Part shown: one piece after another, positions 51,665-61,455 of the stretch
Layout of the letters: each line of letters starts with the position of its first letter
How positions within the stretch are numbered: position 1 is the stretch's first letter
Origin: Streptomyces sp. NBC_01231
Lineage (GTDB): Bacteria > Actinomycetota > Actinomycetes > Streptomycetales > Streptomycetaceae
Reading direction: 5' to 3'
DNA length: 64,000 nucleotides
Assembly (NCBI GenBank): GCA_035999765.1
Contig: CP108521.1
Location: forward strand, 4,836,001-4,900,000
Program-made: the position numbers and the translations under genes
The notes under the pieces: generated by a model
What the model saw: only the letters and a program-made list of their open reading frames with translations
Told to the model about the DNA's origin: nothing
Database searches by the model: none

Positions 51665-53178
51665 TTGTCCACCTTCTTCGGCGCCTCGACGCCCAGCAGC
51701 CGGGCCACCTCGGCGGTCGTCACCTTCGGCGCGGTCAGCTCCGTCCAGTGCGACCTCACGCGCTCGGCGACCGTCTGCCGGGGCTGGTCGAGCAGCTGCC
51801 GTACGACACTGGTCTGGCCGCTCGTCATGTACAGGGGGTCGGTCGGCGAGATGACGAGCGCGGAGCCGCTGATGCTGTCGTCGAGACGGACCCGGGCCAG
51901 GTCGCCGAGCGGGTCGGGCCGGCCGGCCAGGCCCAGCCACATGATGGCGACCATCCGCCCGTCGCACAGGCCGTCGGTCGCGGTCTTCTCGTCGCCCGCG
52001 ACCAGCACTCCGGCGACCGCGACCGAGAACTCGGGGACGCGGTTGCCGCCCCAGTCGGTGCCCACGGTCACCTGGTGCGGGGTGGTGGACGGGTCGAGCG
52101 TGCTGCCGGAGCTCAGGCCGTAGCGGGCCTCGATCCGCTGCCGGACGAGGAGCTTCTGGTCGTGCGCGGTGCCGCCCGTGAGGGACTGGACCTGCTTCAC
52201 CGTGTCGGCCCAGGTGCCGGCCCGCGGGATCCACTCGGGGAACGCGCAGTACGTGGACCCGTCCCGCTCGACGCAGTTCTGTTCCTTCTCCGGGGTGGCC
52301 GAGGCACGTTCACGGGCGGCGGTCGTGGCGGCCGGGACCCCGGTCATCTGGGCGGACGCGCCGAGCACGGTCACCGCGAGCATGGCCACGAAGGCACCCT
52401 GCACGGTCCGGATCCGCCGCCCGCCGCCGCACAGCACGGCGAGCAGACCGATCGTCAGGGCGAGCGCGAGGAGGTACAGGGCGTGCCAGGCGGCGGGCCG
52501 GCCCAGCAGGTCGGACGGGAGGGCGCTGGAGACGTTCTCGCTGATCACCGGGTACAGCCAGCGCGTGCCGTCCTCCTCGCCGGTGGAGGTGGTGCTGAAG
52601 AGGAAGACGAAGAGAAGGAAGACGATCAGCAGCGGCGACGCGACCACCGACGCCACCAGCCGGGCGAGGAGAACCCCGGCGGTCCCGGCCAGCAGTACGG
52701 TCAGCGGGCCGACGAGCAGTTCGCCGACCGAACCGTGGCCGACCGCCCCGGACTTGAGTGCCTCCCAGGTGAACTGCCCGGCCACGCACAACGCGACGAC
52801 CGCGGCCACCAGCACGACGGACAGCACATGTGCGGCCGTACGTCGCCACGGCGGCATCACCAGAACCGCGAAGTGCCGTTCCGTGTCCCGGCGCTTGGCG
52901 CGCAGCACCGCCTGGTTGGCGCTCAGCAGCACCGCCAGACCGACGAGCATCGGCCCGCCCTGGGTGGCGCGGTCGGCGTCCTGGAGGGCCGGGAAGCCGT
53001 CGAAGGAGTGCCGGGTCCGCCACACGATCCAGCCGATGTACACGAGGAAGGCGAAGAGGACCGGGATCCGCGTCAGCAGTCTGCGTGCCTCGAGGAGGGC
53101 CAGCGCCGTCACGGCCCGCCACGGCCGTCCGGGCTCGGTGCGCACCACGGTGGGTGCCGCTTCCATGACCGCGCTCAT
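51655..53178 (-). CDS. ABC-2-type membrane protein
   Basis: 507 residues. About six hydrophobic helices in the first 290 residues, including 'PVLFAFLVYIGWIVW' and 'LLIVFLLFVFLF', then a soluble C-terminal region with 'NCVERDGSTYCAFPEWIPRAG'. It overlaps the ATPase gene by ATGA. Typical of ABC-2 exporter permeases coupled to a sigma-factor operon. Substrate unknown. Confidence 0.8.
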   Translation of the reverse strand: MSAVMEAAPTVVRTEPGRPWRAVTALALLEARRLLTRIPVLFAFLVYIGWIVWRTRHSFDGFPALQDADRATQGGPMLVGLAVLLSANQAVLRAKRRDTERHFAVLVMPPWRRTAAHVLSVVLVAAVVALCVAGQFTWEALKSGAVGHGSVGELLVGPLTVLLAGTAGVLLARLVASVVASPLLIVFLLFVFLFSTTSTGEEDGTRWLYPVISENVSSALPSDLLGRPAAWHALYLLALALTIGLLAVLCGGGRRIRTVQGAFVAMLAVTVLGASAQMTGVPAATTAARERASATPEKEQNCVERDGSTYCAFPEWIPRAGTWADTVKQVQSLTGGTAHDQKLLVRQRIEARYGLSSGSTLDPSTTPHQVTVGTDWGGNRVPEFSVAVAGVLVAGDEKTATDGLCDGRMVAIMWLGLAGRPDPLGDLARVRLDDSISGSALVISPTDPLYMTSGQTSVVRQLLDQPRQTVAERVRSHWTELTAPKVTTAEVARLLGVEAPKKVDKCL

Positions 53179-54041
53179 GCCGCCGTCACCTCCTGGGCAC
53201 CCTCGCCGTCGAGTGTGAGCAGGTAGCCGTCCTCCAGGGTGGGTTCGAGGAGCTCCGCGTTGGGCGGCGGATCACCGACGTTGCGGAAGGTGCCGGTGCC
53301 GGTGCGCCAGCCCGCCTTCGCGGCCGGGGCACGCTCGGTGCTGCTCCACACCCGGCCGGCCGCCCGTGCGGTCAGGTCGGCGGGGGTGCCGTCGAAGCGG
53401 ACGCGACCACCCGCCATCACCAGGACACGGTGGCAGAGCATCGCCACGTCCTCCGTCTGGTGGGTGGACAGCAGCACGGTCCGGCCCTCTCCCGCCTGGG
53501 CGATCAACTCCCGGAACCGCATGCGCTGTTCGGGGTCCAGGCCGACGGTCGGCTCGTCGAGGACGAGGAAGCCGGGGTCGCCGACGAGGGCGGCGGCCAG
53601 CGCGACCCGCTGCCGCATACCGCCGGACAGCTTCTTGATGCGCCTGCCGCGTACGTCGGCCAGGTCGACCTCGTCCAGGACGCGGCGCACCTCGCGGTGG
53701 CGTGCGGTGCGGTTGGTCAGCTCCTTCAGGATCGCCACGTAGTCGACGAACTCGAAGGCCGTGAAGTCCGGGTGGAAGCCGGGCGTCTGGGGCAGGTAGC
53801 CGAGCGCGCGCCGCACCTCCTGCCGGCCGCGGGCGGTGGCCGGGTCGTTGCCGAGCACGGTGAAAGCGCCGTGATCGGGCGGCAGGGCCGTGGCCAGCAC
53901 CCGCAACAGGGTGGTCTTGCCGGCCCCGTTGGGCCCGAGCAGCCCGGTCACGCCCGGCGCGAGCCGCAGCGACACGTCGTCGAGGGCGCGCGTACCGCCG
54001 TAGCGGAGGCTGAGCCCGGAGGCGGAGACGGTGGGGGTCAT
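53175..54041 (-). CDS. ABC transporter ATP-binding protein
   Basis: 288 residues. Walker A GPNGAGKTT, Q-loop 'LGYLPQTPGFHPDF', signature LSGGMRQRVALAAAL, Walker B 'FLVLDEPTVGLDPEQ', and switch His 'LLSTHQTEDV'. The C-terminal 70 residues form an extension typical of ABC-2/drug-export ATPases. It follows the zinc-finger gene by 91 bp and is coupled to the permease gene. Confidence 0.93.
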   Translation of the reverse strand: MTPTVSASGLSLRYGGTRALDDVSLRLAPGVTGLLGPNGAGKTTLLRVLATALPPDHGAFTVLGNDPATARGRQEVRRALGYLPQTPGFHPDFTAFEFVDYVAILKELTNRTARHREVRRVLDEVDLADVRGRRIKKLSGGMRQRVALAAALVGDPGFLVLDEPTVGLDPEQRMRFRELIAQAGEGRTVLLSTHQTEDVAMLCHRVLVMAGGRVRFDGTPADLTARAAGRVWSSTERAPAAKAGWRTGTGTFRNVGDPPPNAELLEPTLEDGYLLTLDGEGAQEVTAA

Positions 54042-54132
54042 ACGGAACTCCCAAGAAGGTGTGCGAAGTGGGCGGGAGTCATCCGGGTCTCCCCTGGAAC
54101 AGCTGGAACAGGTGGACGAGTGAGAAGAGTGG

Positions 54133-54969
54133 TCATACGGCCCTGCCCTGGAAGCGGTCGAAGCCGTCCCGCCAGGCGAACAGCAGCCCGGCCGCGAGCG
54201 CGGCGACCACCGCGGCCACTCCCTGTCCGAGCGCGGTGAACGGCACCAGCGTCTCCTCGCCGGCCGGATCGGCGGCGTCCGCGACCAGCAGCAGCGCGAT
54301 CCACGCGCCGCCGACCAGCGAGGGCGCGCGCACCGGGCCCAGCCGGGGGGTCAGTGCCAGCCCGGTCGTGGTGAGGGCGAGCGCGGGCAGCAGCCAGGCG
54401 AGGGCCCGCAGCCCGAACCCGGGCAGGGCGAGCGTGGCCAGGCCGTTGAGGCCGAGTCCGGCGACGAGCACCGCGACCGTCCGGATCATCAGCAGCCGGA
54501 AGCCGTGCAGCGGGGCCACCACGGCCATCTCGTACGTCGGGTCCAGTACGGGCCCGAACGAGAGCGCCACGCCGGCCAGCGGCAGCAGCGGCGCGAGGGC
54601 GAGGAAGAGCGTGGGCGAGTCCGTGGTCCGCAGCGCGTTGCTCACCAGGACGGTCATGCCGAGCACGCCGAGGACCGCGCCCAGCCAGGAGCCGCGCAGC
54701 ACCGGGGTGGCCGCGAGCAGCCGCGCGATGTGGTCGGGGACGCCGGTGCGCACCAGCAGCGACTCGAACAGCCCGGGCCGGGGCGCGTCGAGTTCGGCGT
54801 CCAGCCGCTCCCAGCCGGCGTCCAGGGCGGCCGGGTCGCCGACGCCGGCCAGTACGGCCCGGCACCGCGCGCAGGCGCCGAGGTGGGTGTCGGCGGCCCA
54901 GAGCACGGGCGGCGCCAACTCGCCCCGCGCGTAGGCCCGCAGATCCTCTTCGCTCACATGCCAGGTCAT
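54133..54969 (-). CDS. Zinc-finger membrane protein (anti-sigma-like)
   Basis: 278 residues. The N-terminal 'HVSEEDLRAYARGE' and 'HLGACARCRAVLAG' give the His-x3-Cys-x2-Cys of zf-HC2 anti-sigma factors. Six or so membrane helices follow, unusual for classical anti-sigma factors, which have one. GGGAGGTGGCGGC precedes the ATG. It directly follows the sigma gene, so it probably regulates it, and may also be part of the transporter. Confidence 0.82.
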   Translation of the reverse strand: MTWHVSEEDLRAYARGELAPPVLWAADTHLGACARCRAVLAGVGDPAALDAGWERLDAELDAPRPGLFESLLVRTGVPDHIARLLAATPVLRGSWLGAVLGVLGMTVLVSNALRTTDSPTLFLALAPLLPLAGVALSFGPVLDPTYEMAVVAPLHGFRLLMIRTVAVLVAGLGLNGLATLALPGFGLRALAWLLPALALTTTGLALTPRLGPVRAPSLVGGAWIALLLVADAADPAGEETLVPFTALGQGVAAVVAALAAGLLFAWRDGFDRFQGRAV

Positions 54970-55033
54970 GCCGCCACCTCCCACCGTCGTCCATTCGTAC
55001 TGATGTCGGCCCCTTGGGGTCGTTCTCGCGTCC

Positions 55034-55576
55034 TCATGCCAGTGCCTCCCGCAGCTGCCGGCGGGCCCGCATCGCCCGGGTCTTGACCGTGCCCGGCGGG
55101 ATGCCGAGCAGGACGGCCGCCTCTCGGGTGGTCAGGCCGTCGATGACCGTCGCCTGGAGGACCGCCCGCAGTTCCGGCGAGAGCCGGACGAGGGCGCCCG
55201 CGAGGTCCCCGTGCTCCACCCCCGCGAGCACGCGTTCCTCCGCGGACGCCTCGTCCCGGTGCCGCAGCCGTGCCAGTGCCTGCCGCAGCCGCCCCCGTGC
55301 CCCGTCCCCGCGCAGCGCGTCGACCAGCCGCCGCGACCCGATGCGCCAGAGCCACCCCGCCACGTCCCCCTCCTGCCGGTACCGGGCCTTGCCCCGCCAC
55401 ACCGCCAGGAAGGTCTCCTGTACGACGTCGTCGACGAGCCCGGCGTCGGCGCACCGGCCGCGCAGGCGTGCGGTGAGCCACGGCGCGAACCGCCGGTACA
55501 GCTCCTCGAAGGCACGCCGGTCCGCGTCCGCCGCGATGGCCCGCAGCAGCTCCCCGTCGCTTCTCGTTTCGCTCAC
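55034..55576 (-). CDS. ECF RNA polymerase sigma factor
   Basis: 180 residues. Region 2: 'AFEELYRRFAPWLTARLRG' to 'DDVVQETFLAVWRG', region 4: 'LSPELRAVLQATVIDGLTTREAAVLLGIPPGTVKTRAMRARRQL'. It is the first gene of a five-gene unit: sigma, zinc-finger membrane protein, ATPase, two permeases. GTG start. The intergenic gap to the divergent GntR gene holds a long palindrome. Confidence 0.92.
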   Translation of the reverse strand: MSETRSDGELLRAIAADADRRAFEELYRRFAPWLTARLRGRCADAGLVDDVVQETFLAVWRGKARYRQEGDVAGWLWRIGSRRLVDALRGDGARGRLRQALARLRHRDEASAEERVLAGVEHGDLAGALVRLSPELRAVLQATVIDGLTTREAAVLLGIPPGTVKTRAMRARRQLREALA

Positions 55577-55642
55577 GTCCCCTCATCGGACGAGCCGGGT
55601 CGATCGGTTCACACGATCACGCTTGACTTTCGGGTCCGCGCT

Positions 55643-55680
55643 AACCACCCTTTCACTACTCAATTAGTGAAAGGGTGGTT
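55643..55680. promoter_or_regulatory. Operator of the YtrA-type GntR gene
   Basis: AACCACCCTTTCACTA (55643-55658), spacer CTCAAT, then TAGTGAAAGGGTGGTT (55665-55680): perfect 16-bp arms. The right arm includes the Shine-Dalgarno AAAGGGTGG of the gene, so binding would block transcription or initiation. Confidence 0.85.
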
Positions 55681-55685
55681 TTCCC

Positions 55686-56072
55686 TTGGTCGAGTACCGC
55701 ATCGACCGGCACAGCGGCGTGGCCACCTACGTCCAGATCGTCCAGCAGACCAAGCAGGCCCTTCGGCTGGGCCTGCTGGTGCCGGGCGACCGGCTTCCCA
55801 CCGCCCGCGAGGTCGTCGAGGCCACCGCCATCAACCCGAACACCGTCCTCAAGGCCTACCGCGAGCTGGAGCGGGAGGGCCTGGTCGAGGCGCGGCGCGG
55901 CCTCGGGACCTTCGTCCGACGCTCGCTGGGCACCACCCCGGCCGACTCCCCCCTGCACGGGGAGCTGGACGCGTGGACGGCCAGGGCCCGGGAGAGCGGG
56001 CTGGACCGGGACGACGTGGCCGCGCTGTTCACAGCCGTACTCGAGAAGCACTTCCAGGGGGATCCCTCATGA
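55686..56072 (+). CDS. YtrA-type GntR regulator
   Basis: 128 residues from a TTG whose ribosome site GGGTGG lies 7 bases upstream. The winged helix is 'TYVQIVQQTKQALRLGLLVPGDRLPTAREVVEATAINPNTVLKAYRELEREGLVEARRG'. YtrA-type proteins are short and regulate adjacent ABC transporters. The next frame, overlapping by ATGA, is only a remnant of such an ATPase. The 38-bp palindrome upstream is its probable operator. Confidence 0.9.
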   Translation: MVEYRIDRHSGVATYVQIVQQTKQALRLGLLVPGDRLPTAREVVEATAINPNTVLKAYRELEREGLVEARRGLGTFVRRSLGTTPADSPLHGELDAWTARARESGLDRDDVAALFTAVLEKHFQGDPS

Positions 56073-56206
56073 CCGGCACCGCCGTGGCCCTGGAGGCCGT
56101 CTCGCACGGCAGGCGCTTCGGCCGCCGGGGCAGCCGGGCAGGCCCGGCGACCGCCTCCGACGCCCCAGAGCCGCCCCCAGATATCCCGCACGCCATGTCG
56201 CCGTAA
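56069..56206 (+). pseudogene. Remnant of an ABC transporter ATP-binding gene
   Basis: The ATG overlaps the GntR stop as ATGA, and the first codons read [20 protein letters not shown], which resembles the N-terminus of the ATPase that normally follows YtrA-type regulators ('A-x-x-GKRFGRRWAL'). After about 20 codons the similarity is lost and the frame ends at 45 codons with no Walker A. I read this as a deletion that removed the transporter genes up to the ppk upstream region. The chance that it is a real 45-residue protein is small. Confidence 0.65.
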
Positions 56207-56375
56207 CCGTTGGTTCAGACGGGCTTGCGACGCTCGCTCAATGAACCCAGCCGTGCCAGAGCCTTCGCCTCCCCCCGGGGGAACCGCGAGGAACGGGGAC
56301 GTCCGCGCGTCCGCCGCGCTCACGCCAGCGCTGTCCGACGCGCCTGTATTGCTCGTGGCGCGGAAGAATGGGTCC

Positions 56376-58607
56376 ATGAGCCAGCCAAACTCCCAGGCAC
56401 AGGTCCAGCACGCACAGCCCTCCGTGGGTTCCATAGCCGCGCACCGCCCGCACACCGTGTCGGCGGCCGTCTCCGACCTGGAACCCGACATCGACGCCGA
56501 CCTCGACGCGTACGAGGAGGCGCCTTTCGACGGGCCCCAGCTTCCGCAGGGTCGTTTCCTCGACCGGGAGCGCAGTTGGCTCGCCTTCAACGAGCGCGTC
56601 CTCGAACTGGCCGAGGACCCGAACACGCCGCTGCTGGAGCGCGCGAACTTCCTCGCGATCTTCGCCAGCAACCTGGACGAGTTCTTCATGGTCCGGGTCG
56701 CCGGTCTCAAACGCCGTATCCACACCGGTGTCGCCACCCGGTCCGCGTCCGGCCTCCAGCCCCGCGAGGTGCTGGAGATGATCTGGGCCCGCTCCCGCGA
56801 GCTGATGGCCCGGCACGCCGCCTGTTACCACGAGGACGTCGCCCCCGCCCTGGCCGAGGAGGGCGTCCACCTGGTCCGCTGGAACGAGCTGCAGGAGAAG
56901 GAGCAGGCCCGCCTCTTCACGCTCTTCCGCCACCAGATCTTCCCGGTGCTGACCCCGCTGGCGGTCGACCCGGCGCACCCGTTCCCGTACATCTCCGGCC
57001 TGTCCCTGAACCTGGCCGTGCGGGTGCGCAACCCCGTCACCGGCACCCCGCACTTCGCACGCGTCAAGGTGCCCCCGCTGCTGTCCCGCTTCCTGGAGGT
57101 CTCCCCGGGCCGTTACGTCCCCCTGGAGGACGTCATCGGCGCCCACCTGGAGGAGCTGTTCCCGGGCATGGAGGTGCTGGAGCACCACGCCTTCCGGGTC
57201 ACCCGCAACGAGGACCTGGAGGTCGAGGAGGACGACGCCGAGAACCTCCTCCAGGCCCTGGAGCGGGAACTCATGCGGCGCCGCTTCGGGCCTCCGGTGC
57301 GCCTGGAGGTCGAGGAGAACATCGACCGGGAGGTGCTCGACCTGCTGGTCCGGGAGCTGAAGATCAGCGAGGCCGAGGTGTACCCGCTGCCGGGTCCCCT
57401 GGACCTCACCGGCCTCTTCCGTATCGGCTCCCTCGACCGGCCCGAGCTGAAGTACAAGAAGTTCATCGCCGGTGTCCACCGTGATCTGGCCGAGGTCGAG
57501 TCGGCGTCCGCGCCCGACATCTTCTCGGCCCTGCGCACCCGGGACGTGCTGCTGCACCACCCCTACGACTCGTTCTCGACGTCGGTGCAGGCGTTCCTTC
57601 AGCAGGCGGCCGAGGACGACGACGTCCTCGCCATCAAGCAGACCCTCTACCGGACCTCGGGCGACTCCCCCATCGTCGACGCGCTCATCGACGCCGCCGA
57701 GGCCGGCAAACAGGTCCTCGTCCTGGTCGAGATCAAGGCCCGCTTCGACGAGCACGCCAACATCAAGTGGGCGCGCAAGCTGGAGGAGGCCGGCTGCCAC
57801 GTGGTGTACGGCCTGGTCGGCCTGAAGACCCACTGCAAGCTGTCCCTGGTGGTCCGCCAGGAAGGCGACACGCTGCGGCGCTACAGCCATGTCGGCACCG
57901 GCAACTACCACCCGAAGACGGCCCGGCTGTACGAGGACCTCGGCCTGCTCACGGCGGACCCGCAGGTCGGCGCCGACCTCTCCGACCTGTTCAACCGCCT
58001 GTCGGGCTACTCGCGCCGGGAGACCTACCGGCGCCTCCTGGTCGCCCCCAAGTCCCTGCGGGACGGCCTGATCGCGCGGATCAACAAGGAGGTCCAGCAC
58101 CACCAGGCCGGACGCCCCGCGTTCATCCGTATCAAGGTCAACTCGATGGTGGACGAGGCGATCATCGACGCCCTGTACCGCGCGTCCCAGGCGGGCGTGC
58201 AATGCGACGTGTGGGTGCGCGGCATCTGCGCGGTGCGCCCCGGCGTCACGGGCCTGTCGGAGAACATCCGGGTCCGCTCGATCCTAGGCCGCTTCCTCGA
58301 ACACTCCCGGGTGTTCGCCTTCGGCAACGGCGGCGAGCCCGAGGTGTGGTTCGGCAGCGCCGACATGATGCACCGCAACCTCGACCGCCGTATCGAGGCG
58401 CTGGTGAGGGTCATAGACCCGGCTCATCGCGCGTCGCTCAACCGGCTGTTGGAGACCGGCATGTCCGACTCCACCGCCTCCTGGCACCTCGGCCCGGACG
58501 GTGAGTGGACGAGGCACGCGACCGACGCCGACGGTCAACCCCTGCGCAACGTCCAGGAGATGCTCATAGACGCCCGGAGGCGCCGGCGTGGCACAGCAAC
58601 ACCTTGA
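56376..58607 (+). CDS. ppk: Polyphosphate kinase
   Basis: 743 residues from the ATG at 56376 (an upstream ATG at 56241 also exists). The N-domain starts '[27 protein letters not shown]', and the catalytic phospholipase-D-like domains have '[46 protein letters not shown]', holding the autophosphorylated His region. It makes polyphosphate from ATP reversibly. The CHAD gene overlaps its end. In S. coelicolor ppk is SCO4145. Confidence 0.95.
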   Translation: MSQPNSQAQVQHAQPSVGSIAAHRPHTVSAAVSDLEPDIDADLDAYEEAPFDGPQLPQGRFLDRERSWLAFNERVLELAEDPNTPLLERANFLAIFASNLDEFFMVRVAGLKRRIHTGVATRSASGLQPREVLEMIWARSRELMARHAACYHEDVAPALAEEGVHLVRWNELQEKEQARLFTLFRHQIFPVLTPLAVDPAHPFPYISGLSLNLAVRVRNPVTGTPHFARVKVPPLLSRFLEVSPGRYVPLEDVIGAHLEELFPGMEVLEHHAFRVTRNEDLEVEEDDAENLLQALERELMRRRFGPPVRLEVEENIDREVLDLLVRELKISEAEVYPLPGPLDLTGLFRIGSLDRPELKYKKFIAGVHRDLAEVESASAPDIFSALRTRDVLLHHPYDSFSTSVQAFLQQAAEDDDVLAIKQTLYRTSGDSPIVDALIDAAEAGKQVLVLVEIKARFDEHANIKWARKLEEAGCHVVYGLVGLKTHCKLSLVVRQEGDTLRRYSHVGTGNYHPKTARLYEDLGLLTADPQVGADLSDLFNRLSGYSRRETYRRLLVAPKSLRDGLIARINKEVQHHQAGRPAFIRIKVNSMVDEAIIDALYRASQAGVQCDVWVRGICAVRPGVTGLSENIRVRSILGRFLEHSRVFAFGNGGEPEVWFGSADMMHRNLDRRIEALVRVIDPAHRASLNRLLETGMSDSTASWHLGPDGEWTRHATDADGQPLRNVQEMLIDARRRRRGTATP

Positions 58608-59724
58608 CCCGACGGATCCGCAGTCCAGGCGCGCCGGGCCAACCCCCACTCTCGGCTCGGCGGGCGGGGCCGCCCCCACCGGGGACGCCCTCGCGGGCTA
58701 CCTGCGGGCCCAGGCCACGGAGTTCCTCCGCGCCCTGCGGCTGCACCGGGAGACCGGCTCCGGCCCGCACGGCTCGGGCCCGCAGGGCTCCGGCGGCCCG
58801 GCGGACCCCGTCGACGCGGCCCGCGCCCTGCGCCGCGCGGTCCGCCGCATCAGCGGCAGCCTGCACACGTTCCGGCCCCTGCTGGACTCCGACTGGTCCG
58901 AGTCGATGCGCCCCGAACTGGCCTGGCTGTCCGGCACGTTGGCGATGGAACACGCCTACGCGGCCCGCCTGGAGAGGCTGCTGCTGGCCCTGCACAGGCT
59001 GTCCGGGGCGGTGTTCCCGGCCCAGCCGGCCGGCGCCACGGTGGGTGCGGCGCAGGTCGGCAACCCCGGCCCGCCGGCCCCTCCCGCGGCCCCGGACCGC
59101 GGCAACCTCACGGTGGGCGCGGCCAAAGCGGGCGCCCTGCTCGAGCGCCAGCTGACCCTGGCCCGGACCCGCGCCCACTCGACCGCGCTCCAGGCCCTCG
59201 GCTCCTCCCGCTTCCACGCGGTCGCCGACAACATCGCGGTACTCGCCAGCGAGGTCCCGCTGGTGCCCACCGCGACCACCACCGACCTCCGCCCCCAGGC
59301 CGCCGCCGCCCAGGAGAGGCTCACCGCCGCGGTGACCGCCCTCCCCCTCGTCACGGCGGGCCACCCCTACAACGCCGAGGCCCTGATCCACGGCCTCTCC
59401 CCCGACCCCGCCCCGCACCCCCAGGACGCCCCCTGGCACCAGGTCCGCCTGCTCCTGCGCCTGCACCGCTACGCCCGCGAGGTCCTCCAGGGCACGGACG
59501 CCCCCGTGGACGTACGCCTGCTGACCGCGGGCCAGGCCCTGGACCGGCACCGCGACGCCTCCGAGGCGGCCGGAGCCGCGGCGCAGGCGGCCAGGACCCC
59601 GCGTATCGCACCGGCCACCGCCTACGCCCTCGGCGTGCTCCACGCCGACCAGCGGCACGAGGTGGAGGCGGCACGTTTCGCCTTCCAGCAGTCGTGGCAG
59701 AAGCAGACGGTCGGCACGCCCTGA
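58588..59724 (+). CDS. CHAD-domain polyphosphate-associated protein
   Basis: 378 residues. A disordered N-terminus precedes a CHAD helical bundle with conserved basic residues ('[23 protein letters not shown]', 'ALRLHRETG') and '[10 protein letters not shown]'. CHAD domains bind polyphosphate through such Arg/Lys/His residues. The GTG start overlaps the last 20 bp of ppk, so it is co-translated and likely binds the product or helps localise the kinase. Confidence 0.9.
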   Translation: MAQQHLDPTDPQSRRAGPTPTLGSAGGAAPTGDALAGYLRAQATEFLRALRLHRETGSGPHGSGPQGSGGPADPVDAARALRRAVRRISGSLHTFRPLLDSDWSESMRPELAWLSGTLAMEHAYAARLERLLLALHRLSGAVFPAQPAGATVGAAQVGNPGPPAPPAAPDRGNLTVGAAKAGALLERQLTLARTRAHSTALQALGSSRFHAVADNIAVLASEVPLVPTATTTDLRPQAAAAQERLTAAVTALPLVTAGHPYNAEALIHGLSPDPAPHPQDAPWHQVRLLLRLHRYAREVLQGTDAPVDVRLLTAGQALDRHRDASEAAGAAAQAARTPRIAPATAYALGVLHADQRHEVEAARFAFQQSWQKQTVGTP

Positions 59725-59749
59725 CCCCCTTCAGGAGGCGGTGGACGAC

Positions 59750-60175
59750 ATGAACGACCCGAACGAGAGCCCCGTCCAGGCGGCGGGGTGCGTCCTGTGG
59801 CGCCGCTCCCCGGTGGACGGCGCTCTGGAGCTCTGTCTGGTGCACAGGCCGAAATACGACGACTGGTCCTGGCCCAAGGGCAAGCTGAAGCGCGGCGAGG
59901 ACCACCTCGTCGGGGCCCGCCGCGAGGTCGCCGAGGAGACGGGCTACAACGCCGCGCCGGGCGCCGAGCTGTCCACCGTCCGCTACATGGCCAACGGGCG
60001 CGCCAAGGAGGTCCGCTACTGGGCGGCCGAGGCCACCAGGGGCACGTTCGTCCCGAACGACGAGGTGGACCGCATCCTCTGGCTCCCCCCGTCGGCCGCC
60101 CGCAACCGCCTGACCCAGCACCGGGACCGCACCCTGGTCGACGAGCTGCTGTTCCGAGTCTTCGAACGCACGTAG
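59750..60175 (+). CDS. Nudix hydrolase (MutT-like)
   Basis: 141 residues. The Nudix box G-x5-E-x7-R-E-V-x-E-E-x-G-Y is complete ('GKLKRGEDHLVGARREVAEETGY'). It hydrolyses nucleoside or polyphosphate-linked diphosphates. AGGAGG lies 11 bases before the ATG; a GTG at 59741 is too close to it. It is the third gene of the ppk-CHAD unit and probably acts in the same phosphate metabolism. Confidence 0.92.
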   Translation: MNDPNESPVQAAGCVLWRRSPVDGALELCLVHRPKYDDWSWPKGKLKRGEDHLVGARREVAEETGYNAAPGAELSTVRYMANGRAKEVRYWAAEATRGTFVPNDEVDRILWLPPSAARNRLTQHRDRTLVDELLFRVFERT

Positions 60176-60215
60176 ACACGCGAGGCCGAAGTCGAAGGGC
60201 CGAGCGACCGGACCC

Positions 60216-60386
60216 TCAGTCCCGGGTGTGTCCCTCGGCGTCCGAGCGGGCCTGACTGCGGGCTCTGCGCGCCGGGCCGCGCCAGCCGCAGCTACAGCGG
60301 GCAAGGCAGAAACGGCCCTGCTCGACCGTATGTGTGTGGTGGGCCGGTCGGTCGGGGGTTGGGGGAATCCTGTCCTGCTGCGCCAC
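60216..60386 (-). CDS. Small Cys-containing protein (56 aa)
   Basis: Starts VAQQDRIPPTPDRP and contains 'FCLARCSCGWRGPARRAR', with three Cys that could bind zinc, followed by an Arg-rich helix. This C-x3-C-x-C-G-W-R-G pattern is one I recall from conserved short Streptomyces proteins. TAACGT seven bases before the GTG suggests a leaderless start. It is convergent with the Nudix gene. Confidence 0.65.
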   Translation of the reverse strand: MAQQDRIPPTPDRPAHHTHTVEQGRFCLARCSCGWRGPARRARSQARSDAEGHTRD

Positions 60387-60507
60387 GCTGACAACGTTAC
60401 CCAGCCAAGGTAAAGGGCCGGTGTACGCGTGACGAGGCCTCATACCCGTCGTTAAGGGGAACGACACGGGGCCCGTGACGGACATACCGGCTGGGGGTAG
60501 ACAGACG

Positions 60508-61341
60508 ATGGCGGAGCGGCAGAGACGCGCCGGTGGGGCGGTCGTCGTGGCGGGGCTCCTGCTCTGCGGGTGCGCCGGTCTCGCCGGCTGCGGCAGCGAG
60601 ACGGCCACCGAGGACGCCCGCTCGGCCGACCCGGTCCAGACCCTGCGCCAGGTCGCCGACACCATGGCGGACGCCGGGAGTTCGAAGGCCCGTACGTCGA
60701 TGGAGATGGCCAACGGCGGGACCCGGGTCGCCATCCGGGGCGAGGGCGTGTACGACTACCGCCGGCAGCTCGGGCGGCTGAAGGTGCTGCTGCCGCAGGA
60801 CCCGGCGGGCACCGTCGAGCACCGTCCGATCACCGAACTCCTCGCGCCCGGCGCCCTGTTCATGAAGAACCGGGGCGCGGGTGTGCCCGCCGACAAATGG
60901 GTCCGGGTCGACACCACCACCCTCTCGGACGGGAACCTCGTCACCGGCGGGGCCACCGATCCGCTCACCGCCGCCGAGGTGCTGCGCGGGACGCGGACGG
61001 CGACGTACGTGGGCGAGACCGAGGTCGCGGGGACCGCGGTGCGGCACTACCGGGGGACGGCGGATCTCGGGGCGGCGGCCGGGCAGGCGTCCGCCGGGAG
61101 CCGGGGGCCGCTGGCGGCAGCGGCGAAAGGGTTCGCCTCGGCCAGCGTGCCCTTCGACGTCTACCTCGACGCACAGGGGCGCATCCGCAAGATCCGCCAC
61201 CGGTTCAGCTTCGTCGGCGGACAGCCGAACGACTCCGTCGCGGTCGCCTCCACGACCCTGCTCTACGACTTCGGAACGCCGGCGAAGGTACGCTTGCCGG
61301 CGTCCGGGGACATCTACGCCGGCCGGATCGCCGAAGAATGA
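60508..61341 (+). CDS. Secreted lipoprotein, LppX/LprG-like
   Basis: 277 residues. The signal peptide 'RRAGGAVVVAGLLLCGCAGLAGC' has a lipobox LAGC. The outside domain has the repeated beta pattern of the LppX_LprAFG family ('TSMEMANGGTRVAIRGEGVYDYRR', 'PFDVYLDAQGRIRKIRHRFSF'), which bind lipids or glycolipids. GGGGGTAG lies before the ATG. It stands alone between the small Cys protein and a short gene. Confidence 0.8.
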   Translation: MAERQRRAGGAVVVAGLLLCGCAGLAGCGSETATEDARSADPVQTLRQVADTMADAGSSKARTSMEMANGGTRVAIRGEGVYDYRRQLGRLKVLLPQDPAGTVEHRPITELLAPGALFMKNRGAGVPADKWVRVDTTTLSDGNLVTGGATDPLTAAEVLRGTRTATYVGETEVAGTAVRHYRGTADLGAAAGQASAGSRGPLAAAAKGFASASVPFDVYLDAQGRIRKIRHRFSFVGGQPNDSVAVASTTLLYDFGTPAKVRLPASGDIYAGRIAEE

Positions 61342-61455
61342 GGTCCAGCACGGACTCGTGACGGACGTCAAGAACTAGCCCGTCCGTGCCATGCGCCGCA
61401 CGTAGGCGGCTCCCTACTCTAGGAAGTCGGTGACGGCAGAGACGAGGTGACGCAC

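Noticed and set aside
56207..56375. PHO boxes before ppk
   Set aside because: Only one weak GTTCA-like site is visible; no pair of 11-bp direct repeats.
56238..58202. 654-codon minus-strand frame opposite ppk
   Set aside because: Antisense shadow of ppk with no domain signature.
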